Of a stretch of DNA of 15,532 nucleotides, positions 1 through 9,600 are shown one piece after another. The position numbers and the translations under genes are program-made. Within the stretch, counting starts at the first letter, position 1. Every line of letters starts with the position of its first letter. Origin of the DNA: JBEIJQ01 sp040380145 (lineage in GTDB: Bacteria > Bacteroidota > Bacteroidia > Chitinophagales > Saprospiraceae); contig JBEIJQ010000073.1 in the NCBI GenBank assembly GCA_040380145.1, positions 1 through 15,532 on the forward strand. Reading direction: 5' to 3'. The notes below the pieces were generated by a model. The model searched no databases, was not told the origin of the DNA, and worked only from the letters and a program-made list of their open reading frames with translations.

Positions 1-2
1 CC

Positions 3-53
3 GAAGTCCGGGCTAAGGCGATCGAAGCGGCAAGACTTCTTCGGGTGGAGTGA
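3..53 (+). CDS. Possible C-terminal tail of an upstream gene (partial)
   Basis: The third plus-strand frame is open from the window edge to a TGA at 51-53 and reads as a charged, helix-like tail ending in the residues IEAARLLRVE. This composition looks like the end of a real protein. With only 16 codons visible, neither its reality nor its family can be established. If real, its stop lies about 140 bases before the next start, so the following gene would probably need its own promoter. Confidence 0.25.
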   Translation, partial: EVRAKAIEAARLLRVE

Positions 54-128
54 CAAAGTGGGCGGATACCATCTTGCGCACTTTTTCCCGCACTGGGTTG
101 ATCCTTTTCCACCGTTGGCTCGTTTTCG

Positions 129-187
129 TTTTATATCTTGTTCCCCCAAAGCGGATTTCCGCATCTTTCTTCCCTTTTATATTTTGT
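129..187 (+). promoter_or_regulatory. Duplicated AT-rich element upstream of the first gene, promoter-like
   Basis: Two near-identical 13-mers, TTTTATATCTTGT at 129-141 and TTTTATATTTTGT at 175-187, lie 46 bases apart in front of the start codon at 193. Each contains a near match to the Bacteroidota -7 box TAnnTTTG, with one extra or one different base. No clear -33 TTTG was found at the expected distance. A closely related tract, TTTTATATTTTTT at 2364-2376, sits directly before lipA. These are promoter or translation-leader candidates. The proximal copy ends only five bases before the ATG, so it is more likely an AT-rich leader than a -7 box. Confidence 0.3.
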
Positions 188-192
188 CGAGT

Positions 193-1482
193 ATGCGTTT
201 TTGGTTGATTTTCATGGTATTGGCGCCGTTCATGCCCTTGAAGGGACAAGGATACATTTTTTTGCCGATGGACGAGACCCAGACCAACCACCTCAAAGCG
301 TACGGATTGGCTTACAAAGCCCTGGAGCTCAACCAAGAAGTTTGGTGGCTTTTGAATTATAAAGGAGGCAGTTTCGCGTTTTCCAATTCGCCCGAACTGC
401 TCAAAGAATGCAAGATCCGCGATGTGCGTTCGGAGGTTATACCATCCGGAAAATTCGAGCAGATCAAGGCATTCATCGCCGATCCGGAGCAGAACATGGA
501 CGCGCTCAAACTGGAGGTGGCGCCTCGCGTGGCCGTTTATACCCCCAAAGAAAACCACCAGCTCGGACGCACCACCCAGCCTTGGGATGACGCGGTGATG
601 CTGGCCCTGACCTACGCCGAAATCCCTTATACGACCATTTACGACGACGAGGTCTTGAAGGGGGAATTGTCCAAGTACGACTGGCTCCACCTGCACCACG
701 AGGATTTCACGGGCCAGTACGGTCGTTTTTACAGCTCTTACCGCGGAGCGGCTTGGTACAAGGCCCATGTGGCCGAGCTGGAAGGCATTGCCAAACGCAA
801 CGGTTTCGCCAAAGTTTCCGAATTGAAACTGTCTGTCTGTCTGAAAATCAGGGAGTTCGTGGCAGGCGGCGGATTCATGTTCGCCATGTGCTCGGCCACG
901 GATACTTACGACATTGCCTTGGCCGCGCAGAACACGGACATCTGTGATGCGATTTACGACGGCGATCCCGTGGCCGCCAATTATCAATCGGCCCTTGATT
1001 TCTCGCAAACCTTGGCCTTCAAGAACTTCCGTTTGGTGGAAAACCCGACCACTTACGAGTTTTCGGACATCGACGCTTCCCCGACCACACCCCCTGCCCG
1101 CAATGTGCAAGAAGACCAGGACTTTTTCACCTTGTTCGATTTCTCGGCCAAATACGATCCAGTCCCGTCCATCCTCACCCAGTGCCACACCAAAACGGTC
1201 AAGGCGTTTATGGGTCAGACGACGGCTTTCCGCAAAAAATCCCTCAAGGCCAGCGTGCTGACCCTCGGCGAAAACAAGGCACTGGACGAATCCCGCTACA
1301 TCCACGGCATTTTCGGCAACGGATTCTGGTCCTTTTACGGCGGCCACGACCCGGAAGACTATCGACACCTGGTAGAAGATCCCCCGACGGATCTGAAACT
1401 GCACCCCAATTCACCAGGCTATCGCTTGATCCTCAATAATGTTCTTTTTCCCGCTGCCAAGAAAAAGAAACAAAAAACCTGA
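193..1482 (+). CDS. Exported Bacteroidota protein of the 'asparagine synthetase B'-labelled family
   Basis: This 429-residue protein closely matches, from memory, a family conserved across Bacteroidota that databases often call asparagine synthetase B. It shows none of the AsnB hallmarks: there is no catalytic Cys2 after the initiator Met and no visible PP-loop SGGxDS motif. What is visible: an N-terminal hydrophobic signal (residues 1-19, ending LKGQ), a PMDxxQxxHLKAYG block near 25-38, PWDDAV at 130-135, a histidine-rich LHLHHEDFTGQYG block at 165-177, a GGGFMFAMCS strand-turn with Cys233, a late GNGFWSFYGGHDPEDY block at 375-390, and a very conserved end, HPNSPGYRLILNNVLFPA, followed by a lysine-rich tail. 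The layout suggests a class I glutamine-amidotransferase-like fold; that is inference. The frame extends upstream to an ATG at 58, but the ATG at 193 gives a clean signal peptide and follows an AT-rich leader. The next gene starts four bases after the stop, implying co-transcription. The biochemical role is unknown. Confidence 0.85.
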   Translation: MRFWLIFMVLAPFMPLKGQGYIFLPMDETQTNHLKAYGLAYKALELNQEVWWLLNYKGGSFAFSNSPELLKECKIRDVRSEVIPSGKFEQIKAFIADPEQNMDALKLEVAPRVAVYTPKENHQLGRTTQPWDDAVMLALTYAEIPYTTIYDDEVLKGELSKYDWLHLHHEDFTGQYGRFYSSYRGAAWYKAHVAELEGIAKRNGFAKVSELKLSVCLKIREFVAGGGFMFAMCSATDTYDIALAAQNTDICDAIYDGDPVAANYQSALDFSQTLAFKNFRLVENPTTYEFSDIDASPTTPPARNVQEDQDFFTLFDFSAKYDPVPSILTQCHTKTVKAFMGQTTAFRKKSLKASVLTLGENKALDESRYIHGIFGNGFWSFYGGHDPEDYRHLVEDPPTDLKLHPNSPGYRLILNNVLFPAAKKKKQKT

Positions 1483-1486
1483 AGCC

Positions 1487-2335
1487 ATGTCGTTTTTGCC
1501 CAAGGCCATTATTCCGCTTTTTTCCTTTTTTTCCAAAAATTTTTTGAGAAAAAAAAGAGGGGCGATGGTGTTGGGCATCTGCCTTATGTCCGGTCCGGTC
1601 AACCTTTTTGCTCAAAACGATGAAATCGGGGAAGAAGTAACGCCCAAAGGCGTGATTTTCAACAAAGAATTTTCCATCGGCGGTGGTCTGCACACCAATG
1701 GGTTCAACGTGAACGTACAGTTCGCTCGCATTCCGAAGTATTACCTGACCCGTTTTTGGCAGATCGAGTTCGCCGAGATCAAGCACCCCAAGGAGTACAA
1801 GCAGAGCTACGATCGGGTGCCCGTTTGGACGGTCAATTCCCCCAAAGCGTTCATTTTCGGCAAGCAGAACAATTTCTATGTCTTCAAGGTCGGTTATGGG
1901 GAAAAACGGTATTTCACCGATAAGGGCAAAAAAAAAGGATTGGCACTCGGCATCAATTACCTCGGCGGCGTTTCTTTGGGTCTGCTCAAACCATATTATC
2001 TCGATCTGGTATATCCCGTCAATCGTCCCGAGCAGTTCGAGCTGCGCTCGGAGCCGTACAGCGATGAGAACGCCCTGTATTTTCTCAATCCCAACGTAAT
2101 CTACGGGGCTTCCGGGATCGGGATGGGCTGGGACGGCATCAAGCCGCTTCCGGGCGGGTTCGCCAAGGTGGGCCTCGTCTTCGACTGGGGGGCTTTCGAC
2201 GAAATGGTCAAGGCCCTGGAAGTGGGTGTGATGCTAGATGTCTATTACAAAAAAGTGCCGCTCATGGTCACGCAACAGAATTACCCCTTCTTTGTTAACC
2301 TCTACGTGAACGCCCACTTGGGCAAGCGTTATTGA
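1487..2335 (+). CDS. Predicted outer-membrane beta-barrel protein, conserved hypothetical
   Basis: With this start the product is 282 residues. After a signal sequence ending VNLFAQ, the chain alternates polar and hydrophobic residues in strands such as FSIGGGLHTNGFNVNVQFA, FYVFKVGYGEKRYF, LALGINYLGGVSLGLL, FAKVGLVFDWGAF and ALEVGVMLDVYYKK, and ends in an aromatic residue (GKRY). These are typical of small outer-membrane barrels. I recognise no named family. It starts four bases after the preceding stop, so the two are probably co-transcribed, and lipA follows 47 bases after it. The start is uncertain. ATG 1487 gives a long positive N-region; TTG 1544 gives a compact signal peptide beginning MRKKRG; ATG 1565 gives one without any positive charge. 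The stretch 1517-1557 between these options is a run of T and A homopolymers resembling non-coding DNA elsewhere in the window. Confidence 0.75.
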   Translation: MSFLPKAIIPLFSFFSKNFLRKKRGAMVLGICLMSGPVNLFAQNDEIGEEVTPKGVIFNKEFSIGGGLHTNGFNVNVQFARIPKYYLTRFWQIEFAEIKHPKEYKQSYDRVPVWTVNSPKAFIFGKQNNFYVFKVGYGEKRYFTDKGKKKGLALGINYLGGVSLGLLKPYYLDLVYPVNRPEQFELRSEPYSDENALYFLNPNVIYGASGIGMGWDGIKPLPGGFAKVGLVFDWGAFDEMVKALEVGVMLDVYYKKVPLMVTQQNYPFFVNLYVNAHLGKRY

Positions 2336-2363
2336 ATTGACCGTACTCCTTTTCCAAAAGCGC

Positions 2364-2382
2364 TTTTATATTTTTTGAGAAA
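2364..2382 (+). promoter_or_regulatory. AT-rich leader immediately before lipA
   Basis: TTTTATATTTTTT at 2364-2376 is followed by GAGAAA and the lipA ATG at 2383. It repeats the TTTTATATTTTGT tract placed directly before the first gene. No Shine-Dalgarno sequence is present; AT-rich tracts next to the start are common in Bacteroidota. The element could help ribosome binding or be part of a promoter giving lipA its own transcript. No proper -33 box was found. Confidence 0.3.
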
Positions 2383-3270
2383 ATGATCGAACTGCCCATC
2401 GTTTCCGCTCTCGAACCGGAAAAACAACCGGCCAAGTCAACCAAGCCATCGTGGCTTCGGGTCAAACTGCCGACCGGTGAAAATTATCGCCGCGTGCGTT
2501 CCTTGGTGGACGAATACAAGCTCCACACGATCTGCCAAAGCGGCCATTGTCCCAACATGGGCGAGTGCTGGGGCGAAGGGACGGCCACTTTCATGATTCT
2601 CGGCAATGTGTGTACGCGCTCTTGTTCTTTCTGTGCGGTGAAAACCGGCCGACCGAACGAATTCGACGAAGACGAACCGCGCCGCGTGGCCGAGGCCATT
2701 TATTTGATGGGCGTCAAACACGCCGTGATCACCTCCGTCAACCGCGACGAGCTCAAGGATCGGGGGGCTTCCATTTGGCACGAAACAGTCCGCCAGGTCA
2801 AGGAACGCAGTCCACAGACCACCATCGAAACGCTGATCCCCGATGTGAAGGCCAACTGGGATGCATTGGAAGTGATGATCAGTCCGGGCCAAGAAGTCGT
2901 TTCGCACAACATGGAAACGGTCGAACGGCTGTATCGCATGGTGCGCCCACAAGCCAAATATGCGCGCAGCCTCGAGCAAATCGCCCGTACCAAGGCCTAC
3001 GGCAAGCGTACAAAATCGGGCGTCATGGTCGGTCTCGGCGAAACCCGCGAGGACATGTTCAAGTTGATGGACGACTTGGTGGAGCACGGCTGCGATGTGT
3101 TGACCATCGGACAGTACCTGCAGCCCACCAAAATGCACTTGGAAGTGGCCGAGTTCGTACATCCGGATGTTTTCGCCGAATACAAAGAGGTAGGTTTGGC
3201 CAAAGGGTTTGCCTACGTGGAATCCGGGCCACTGGTGCGCAGCTCCTACCACGCCGAGCGGCACGTTTGA
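2383..3270 (+). CDS. lipA: Lipoyl synthase LipA
   Basis: This 295-residue radical SAM enzyme inserts two sulfur atoms into the octanoyl chain carried by lipoyl-dependent enzymes such as pyruvate dehydrogenase and the glycine cleavage H protein. It acts in the cytoplasm. Both iron-sulfur cluster motifs are present: the auxiliary cluster cysteines C51, C56 and C62 (in CQSGHCPNMGEC) and the radical SAM triad C77, C81 and C84 (in CTRSCSFC). The C-terminal RSSY at 286-289, whose serine caps the auxiliary cluster in characterised LipA proteins, is intact. VMVGLGE, LTIGQYLQPT and the other conserved blocks are in place, and the length is normal. The ATG at 2383 directly follows an AT-rich leader. 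No lipB partner is adjacent. Transcription should end at the hairpin at 3312-3344. Confidence 0.98.
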   Translation: MIELPIVSALEPEKQPAKSTKPSWLRVKLPTGENYRRVRSLVDEYKLHTICQSGHCPNMGECWGEGTATFMILGNVCTRSCSFCAVKTGRPNEFDEDEPRRVAEAIYLMGVKHAVITSVNRDELKDRGASIWHETVRQVKERSPQTTIETLIPDVKANWDALEVMISPGQEVVSHNMETVERLYRMVRPQAKYARSLEQIARTKAYGKRTKSGVMVGLGETREDMFKLMDDLVEHGCDVLTIGQYLQPTKMHLEVAEFVHPDVFAEYKEVGLAKGFAYVESGPLVRSSYHAERHV

Positions 3271-3286
3271 TTCCCTTTGGGGGAAT

Positions 3287-3304
3287 ATTTTTTTCGAAAA
3301 AAAT
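3287..3304. repeat. Perfect 18-base AT palindrome after lipA
   Basis: ATTTTTTTCGAAAAAAAT reads the same on both strands. It is flanked by GGG on the left and CCC on the right, so an RNA hairpin with a weak GC clamp could form. It lies 17 bases past the lipA stop and just before the main terminator. It may stabilise the 3' end of the transcript or be a protein-binding site; it is too AT-rich to be a classical terminator. Confidence 0.4.
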
Positions 3305-3311
3305 CCCAACA

Positions 3312-3344
3312 AAAAGCCCCCTTTCCAACGGAAAGGGGGCTTTT
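3312..3344. terminator. Bidirectional Rho-independent terminator between lipA and the giant gene
   Basis: The arms AAAAGCCCCCTTTCC (3312-3326) and GGAAAGGGGGCTTTT (3330-3344) pair perfectly over 15 bases around a three-base loop. The A tract at the left end and the T tract at the right end supply the U run in either direction. It sits 41 bases beyond the lipA stop and 18 bases beyond the stop of the convergent giant gene, so it can serve both. Confidence 0.93.
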
Positions 3345-3362
3345 GCTTGGTAGGTGTTCAGA

Positions 3363-3635
3363 TCAACGGATCAGGGTCACATCGCCGGTGAGTTCCTGTT
3401 CGAGACCGTTGCCGTTGCGGGTGCGGACGATCCAGATGTAGGCATCGCGGGGCTGTGCTTCTCCGTTGTAGGAGCCGTCCCAACCTTGGGCATTGTTGTC
3501 GTTCAGGTCGTACACGCGGGTTCCCCAGCGGTTGAAGACTTGGAAGAGGATGATGTCGTTGCCCGGGCTGACCAGCGGCAGGAGGACATCGTTGCGGTTG
3601 TCGCCGTTGGGCGTGAAGGCATTGGGCATGGCCAA
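3363..3635 (-). other. Type B (CHU_C) T9SS C-terminal sorting domain of the giant protein
   Basis: Residues 2885-2974 hold the family signature in order: PNAFTPNGDNRND, a VFNRWGTRVYD strand pair, GWDGSYNGE, an RDAYIWIVRTRNG segment and a terminal GDVTLIR. This domain directs cargo to the type IX system. The conserved lysines usual near its end are replaced by arginine or other residues, in line with the absence of lysine from the whole mature protein. Confidence 0.95.
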
Positions 3636-6600
3636 GCCGGCACCGAAAATGACTTGGACGTTCACCGTGTCGGAACCGGTGCAGTTGCCGACCGACAGCA
3701 CCACTTCGTAAGTATTGCTGGCCAAAGTCGGGATGTCGGTGACCGAGATGCCCGTTTCGGAGAATCCGTTGGGGCCGGTCCAGGCGTAGGTGCCTTGTTG
3801 GGGCGAGTTGGCCGTGAGCGTTACTGTGTCGCCGTCGTTGACCGTTTGGTCGAATCCAGCGTCCACGATGACCAAGATGCCGTCGTTGACCACGATGGTG
3901 TCGGTGGCCGAGCAGCCGTTGGCATCGGTGGCGATGACGACGTAGGTGCCCGCGGTGAGGCCGGTCGGGTTGGCCCCCGTGGCATTGCCGGTCCATGCGT
4001 ATGTGAAGGTGCCGCCGCCCGGAGTTATCGTGGTCGCGATGCTGCCGTCGGAGCCTCCGAAACATTCAACATCCGTGGCCGTGCCGGAGATCACGATCGA
4101 AGAGGTGGTGGTGACGGTGGCCGTCGCCGTGGCCGAGCAGTTGTTGGCATCAGAAACCGTTACCGTGTAATCTCCGGCCGGAACATTGGTCAGCGTATCG
4201 TTGTTGCCGCTCGGGGTCCAATCGTACGAATAGGCTCCGGTGCCGCCGGTGGTCGTGGCCACTACGGTGCCGTTGGACGCGCCACAAGTGGAGGGTTGGG
4301 TGCCCAATGTCACGCTCAGGGCCGTGGGCTCGGCAATCGTGAAGGTGGCGGTGTCGGAGCAGTTGGCATTGTCGGTGACCACCAGGGTATAGGTTCCCGC
4401 GCAAAGTCCGCTGACCGCATCGGATGGGCCGGTCTGGACCACCGTGCCTTGGGCATCGGTCCAAGTGAAGGCGTTGTACGGTTGGCTTCCGCCGACCACA
4501 ACCGCAGTGGCTGCTCCATCACAGGACTGGCCGCATTGAGCGTCTTGGCTGAGGGTGGACAGGACAGGTGGTTGATTGACCGTCACTTGGGCCACATCTG
4601 TTCCCGAGCAGCCGAAGGCATCGGTGATGGTTACATTGTAAGTTGCCGCACCGTTGACAGTCACCTGGGGATTGGCGGTGGCGGGCAGGTTGTTGTCCCA
4701 TTGGAAAGTGTAGGGACCGATGCCCGTGTTGGTGGTGGCAAACAAAGTCACCAAGCCGTTGGGCGAGCAATACACCGTGTCAGGACCGGCGAGAACGATC
4801 AAGCCGTTTTGGATGGTCAGTACCATCTGGTCGGTGGCCGTGCAGCCGCTGGCGTCGGTGATGGTGCAGGAGATGGTCTGGTCGAGGGTGGCCACAAAAG
4901 ACAGGGTCTGCGTAGTAGCTCCCGTGCTCCACTGGTAAGCGACGTTGCCGTTGCCGCCGGTCACGTTGGCGTTGAGGTTGATCGGGGTATTCAGGCATAC
5001 GGCCAAGTCTGGACCCAGATCGAGGGTGGGGCCGAAGTTGACAGCCACATTGGAAGTGGCCGTGCAGCCGTTGCCGTCCGTGACGGTGACCGTATAGGTT
5101 CCGGGTTGGCCAACAGTCAGGGTTTGGCCCGTTTGACCTTGTCCCCAGTCATAGGTGATGGGCGTGGGCGGGAGCCAGCGCATAGCGTTGTTGGCACCCC
5201 AGGCACCGATTTGGATGGTGATTCCCTCGGTGGGCGTGAACTGGATGCCTTGGGTGGCGTCCAGGAAATTGTTGGTGGTCTGGGTGAGGATGTCCAGATA
5301 GTTGGTCCCCTCGTACAGGACCAGCTGTCCTTGGCCGATCTGTCCGTTCAGGGCTCCGCCGAGGTTGGCGAAGTTGTTGAAGCAAACGACCAGACGGCGG
5401 TTGGGCGCGGCGCCGAACAGTCCCCAAGTGATATCGCCCGGATCTGCGAACATATCGTCCCACGCCAGCGCGATGGTCGGATTGGTGAAGGCTGGATTGG
5501 GCATGGGACCGTTGAAGAAGGTGGCCGTGTAGGGCCCGGGGCCGAGCTGGATGTTGCCGTTGGTGGAGATACCGAATTGGGTGTAGTTGGTTCCGCCCCA
5601 CTCGAAGGGGAAGCCGATGTTGAAGGGGCCGGAAACGGCATCGTCACCCGTAGGTCCGGCATTGGCGCCACAGGGACTGAATGCTTGCTGGATGAAAATA
5701 CGCGTATAATCGTAGGGGTCGTTGCCGCCGCCGGTCGCGTTGGCCGTGAGCGTCACGCTATCGGTCAGACAGGTGATCTGGGCCGGGTTGGTGGTAATGT
5801 TCACCGTGGGCGGGGGCAGCAGGGTGATGATGGAAGTGTCGGCGGCCGTACAGCCGGCGGCATCGGTCACCGTCACCGAGTAGGTTCCATCGGCGCCTAC
5901 CAGAATGGTGGTTCCGGTTTCGCCGGTATTCCATTCGAAGGTCACGCCCGGAGTTCCGCCGCCGAAGACGGCCGAAATGGTATCGGAAGTCACACAGGCG
6001 GCGATGTTGTCGAGGATATTGACCGTAACTGCCGGTGTGAAGTTGATGGTGATGGTATCGGCCGAGGAGCAGCCGTTGCCGTCTGTCACGGTCACGGAAT
6101 AGGTACCGGAAACCGTGATGTCGATGGTTTGGGTCGTATCGCCGGTGTTCCACTGGTAGTTGTAAGCCGTGAGGTTGGCGTTGTACAAGTATTCGAGGAT
6201 GTTGCGGCGCAGGTTCTGTGCCTCGAGGGTCGGCGTGTGGAAGTTCGGTGTGGTGATACCGCCGAACATCGCAATGCCGCCGCCATAGGCCAGTTCTGCC
6301 AAACTGGGCAGCAGGTTCTGGTCGTTGATGATGGGCGTCACGCCGCCGCCGGTGATATTGGCGTGTGAGAAGTAGTTGCCCGTGTAGTTGAGCACCACCG
6401 GTACGAACGGACCTTGGAAAATCGGGTGGGTGGGAAGCACCGCGTCACCCGGGGTGGAAAGGGTCGTTCCTCCGTTGTAGTTCATCGTCACGCCACCGAA
6501 GCCCCAGTTTTGGTTGCCGCATTCATTGGGTGCCGCGTTGATGAAAATGCGGCCGCCGGCGGTCACCCAGTTCTGGATCGCGCCGATGTTCGCCTGCATA

Positions 6601-9600
6601 AAGGCGACCAGTTCGCAGGCCGATGCGTCGCCACCTTCCAAGAAGACCATACAAGTGGTCGGGGAGAAAATTTGAGCGGCATTGCCAGTTTCAAAAAATT
6701 CCTGGGTCCAAGCGCCGGGTCCGACCACGTCGTTCAGGGCTAGTTCGTTTTCGTTCACGCCCCAAGGCTGACCGCCAACAGAGCGCAAGTAATAGACTTG
6801 GCCGTTGCAGATTCCGCCACCGCCACCGCCGCCATTGGCGCCAGCAATCAGGGTGACTTCACTGACTCCGCAGCCGCCGGAAGGCGGATCGGTGGTGATG
6901 TCCACATCGGGGGCACCCAGTTGTACGACCACCGTATCGGCAGCAGTGCATCCGAGGGCGTCCGTCACGGTGACGGAGAAGGTGCCGTTGTCGCCGACCA
7001 CGATGGTCTGGGCAGTTTGGTTATCGCTCCACTCAAACGTAAAGTTGCCGGTGCCGCCGGCCGCTTGGGCGTTGAGCAGGGCCGTATCGGCGCAGGGCTG
7101 GATCAGGGCCGCGGCGGTGACCGTCACGGCGGGGTTGAACAGCACTTCGATTTGTGCGGAGGCGGTGCAGCCGTTGGCGTCGGAAACCAGCACGGCGTAG
7201 ATGCCCGCTTGGTTGACGGTGATTTCTTGGGTCACTTCACCGGTGTTCCACAGGTATTGGTAGCCGGAAAGCGGAGCGTTGAGCAGGTAGGCCAAGATAT
7301 TCTGGCGCAGGTTCTGCACATCGGGGGCCGGCGTCTGCCAGTCGGGTGTGGTCATGCCGCCGAACACCACGAGGCCGTTGCCGAAGAGCAGTTCGGCGCA
7401 GGCGGGCTGGCCGTTGGCATCGTTGATCAGCGGGGTGATTCCGGCACCGGTAACGAAGGCGTGGTTGAAGAAGTTGCCGGTGAAGTTGGCCGCGACCGGC
7501 GTGTAGGGGCCCACGAAGATGGGGTGAGTGGGCAGCACGACGGTTCCGGAAGGAGTGAGGCTGTTGCCACCGTAATTGAGCGTGACCCCGCCAAAGCCCC
7601 AGTTCTGGTTGCTACATTCATTGGGTGCGGCGTTCAAGAAGAGACGGCCGCCGTTGGTGACCCACGATTCGATCAGGGCCTGGTTGGCGGCCAAGAAGGT
7701 TTCCAGTTCACAAGCGCCGAAATCGGAACCTTCCAAGAATACTGCGCAGGTGCCTCCGTTGAAAATGCTCTGTGCGCCGGCAGTTTCCAAGAAAGCCGAC
7801 TGCCAGCTGCCGGGCCCGAAGACCGCATCCATGGCCTGTACATTGTTTTGGTGACCCCAAGGTTCACCCTGCTGGGAACGCACATAATAGGCGGTTCCGT
7901 TGCAGAATGCACCGCCGCCGACTCCGCCGGTCGCGTTGGCGGTAAGGGTCACATCGGCAGTGCCGCAGGCCACCAAGGGGTTTTGGTCGATGGTGACTTC
8001 CAGCGGATCCAACGATACCTCGATGGTGTCGGAGGCCGTACAACCGACGGCATCGGTGGCGGTGACCACATAAGCGAAAGTAGAGTCGGCGGTCAACACT
8101 TGACCGGTCACTCCGTTGTTCCACACATAGGTCACTGCACCCGTACCGCCGGCAGGAGTGGCCGTGATGGGCACGGTCACAGCACCGCAGAGGCTGTCGA
8201 GCGGTGCCGACAGTTCCACTTGCAGGGCTGGGTTTATGGTCACATTGATCTCGGCCGAGGCGGTACAGCCGTTGGCATCCGAAACGAGCACGGCGTAGGT
8301 GCCGGATTGGTTGATGGTGATCACTTGCGTCACCTCACCCGTGTTCCACAGATACTGATAGCCGCTGAGCGTTGCCTGTTGCAGGTAGGCGAGGATATTC
8401 TGCCGCACGTTCTGGGATTCGGCAGAGGGCGTGTGGAAGTTGGTGGTGGTCATGCCGCCGAAAATGATCAGACCGTTGCCGAACTCCAGTTCTGCCATGT
8501 TGGCCTGTCCGGTGGCATCGTTCATGATCGGGACGATGCCGCCTCCGGTGATGTTGGCGTGCGAGAAATAGTTGCCCGTGATATTGAGCGCCGTGGGCAC
8601 ATAGGGTCCCACGAACACCGGATGGGTGGGCAGCACGGCAGTTCCCGTGTTGCTCAGCTGGGTATTGCCGTTGTAATTGAGGGTCACGCCGCCGAAGCCC
8701 CAGTTTTGGTTGCCGCATTCGTTGGGGGCGGAATTGAGGAACAGGCGCCCGCCGTTGGAGACCCACGATTCGATCAGGGCCTGATTGGCTGTCATGAAGG
8801 TATTGAGTTCACAGGCGCCGCCGTCCGAGCCGTCCATGAACACGATACAAGAATTGCCCGAGAAAATGCTGGCAGCGGTCACGGTCTCGAAGAAGCCCAA
8901 GTTCCAACCGCCGGCACCATAAACGGCGTCCATGGCCTGCACATTGATCTGGCTTCCCCAAGGCTCGCCGCCTTGGCTGCGCAGGTAATGCACGTCGCCG
9001 TTGCAGACATTGCCGCCGCCCACGCCGCCCGTGGCGATGGCCGTGAGATCCACATCGACCGCTCCACAGGCGAACAACGGATTCTGTTCGATGATCACTT
9101 CCAGGGAGTCCAGCGATACCTCGATCGTATCGGAAGCGGTACAGCCCGCGGCATCGGTGGCCGTGACCACATAATCGCCGGAAATTGTCACGGTATTGAC
9201 CACTGTGGTGGCTCCGTTCGTCCAAGCAAAGGTGAAGGGGGCCGTTCCGCCGGTAGTGGTCGCGGTCAGATCCACGCTGGGCGCTCCGCAGAGTTGGGCG
9301 CCGGGGGCCGTGATGTCCACATCGAGGGCCGGGTTGAAGTTGAGGGTGGTGGTGGCCGTTCCGGTGCAGCCACTGGGGTCGGTCACGGTCACGGTATAGA
9401 CACCGTTTTGGGTGGCGTTGATGCTCTCGGTGGTCTGTCCGCCGGTCCAAGCATAAGTATATTGCACGGGCGGGGAGATCCGCACGCCGCCGTTGGCGCC
9501 CCAAGCACCGTCCTGAAGGGTTTGCCCGTTGGTGCCGTTGAATTGGAAACCTTGGGTGGCGCCGACGAAATTATTGGTCGTCTGAGTGAAGATATCCACC

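Noticed and set aside
13..1404. Minus-strand 463-codon frame opposite the first gene
   Set aside because: The plus strand encodes a recognisable conserved family with a signal peptide; the antisense translation shows no motif.
2437..3353. Long frames on both strands overlapping lipA
   Set aside because: lipA has every catalytic motif; the overlapping frames are shadows with arginine- and histidine-rich low-meaning sequence.
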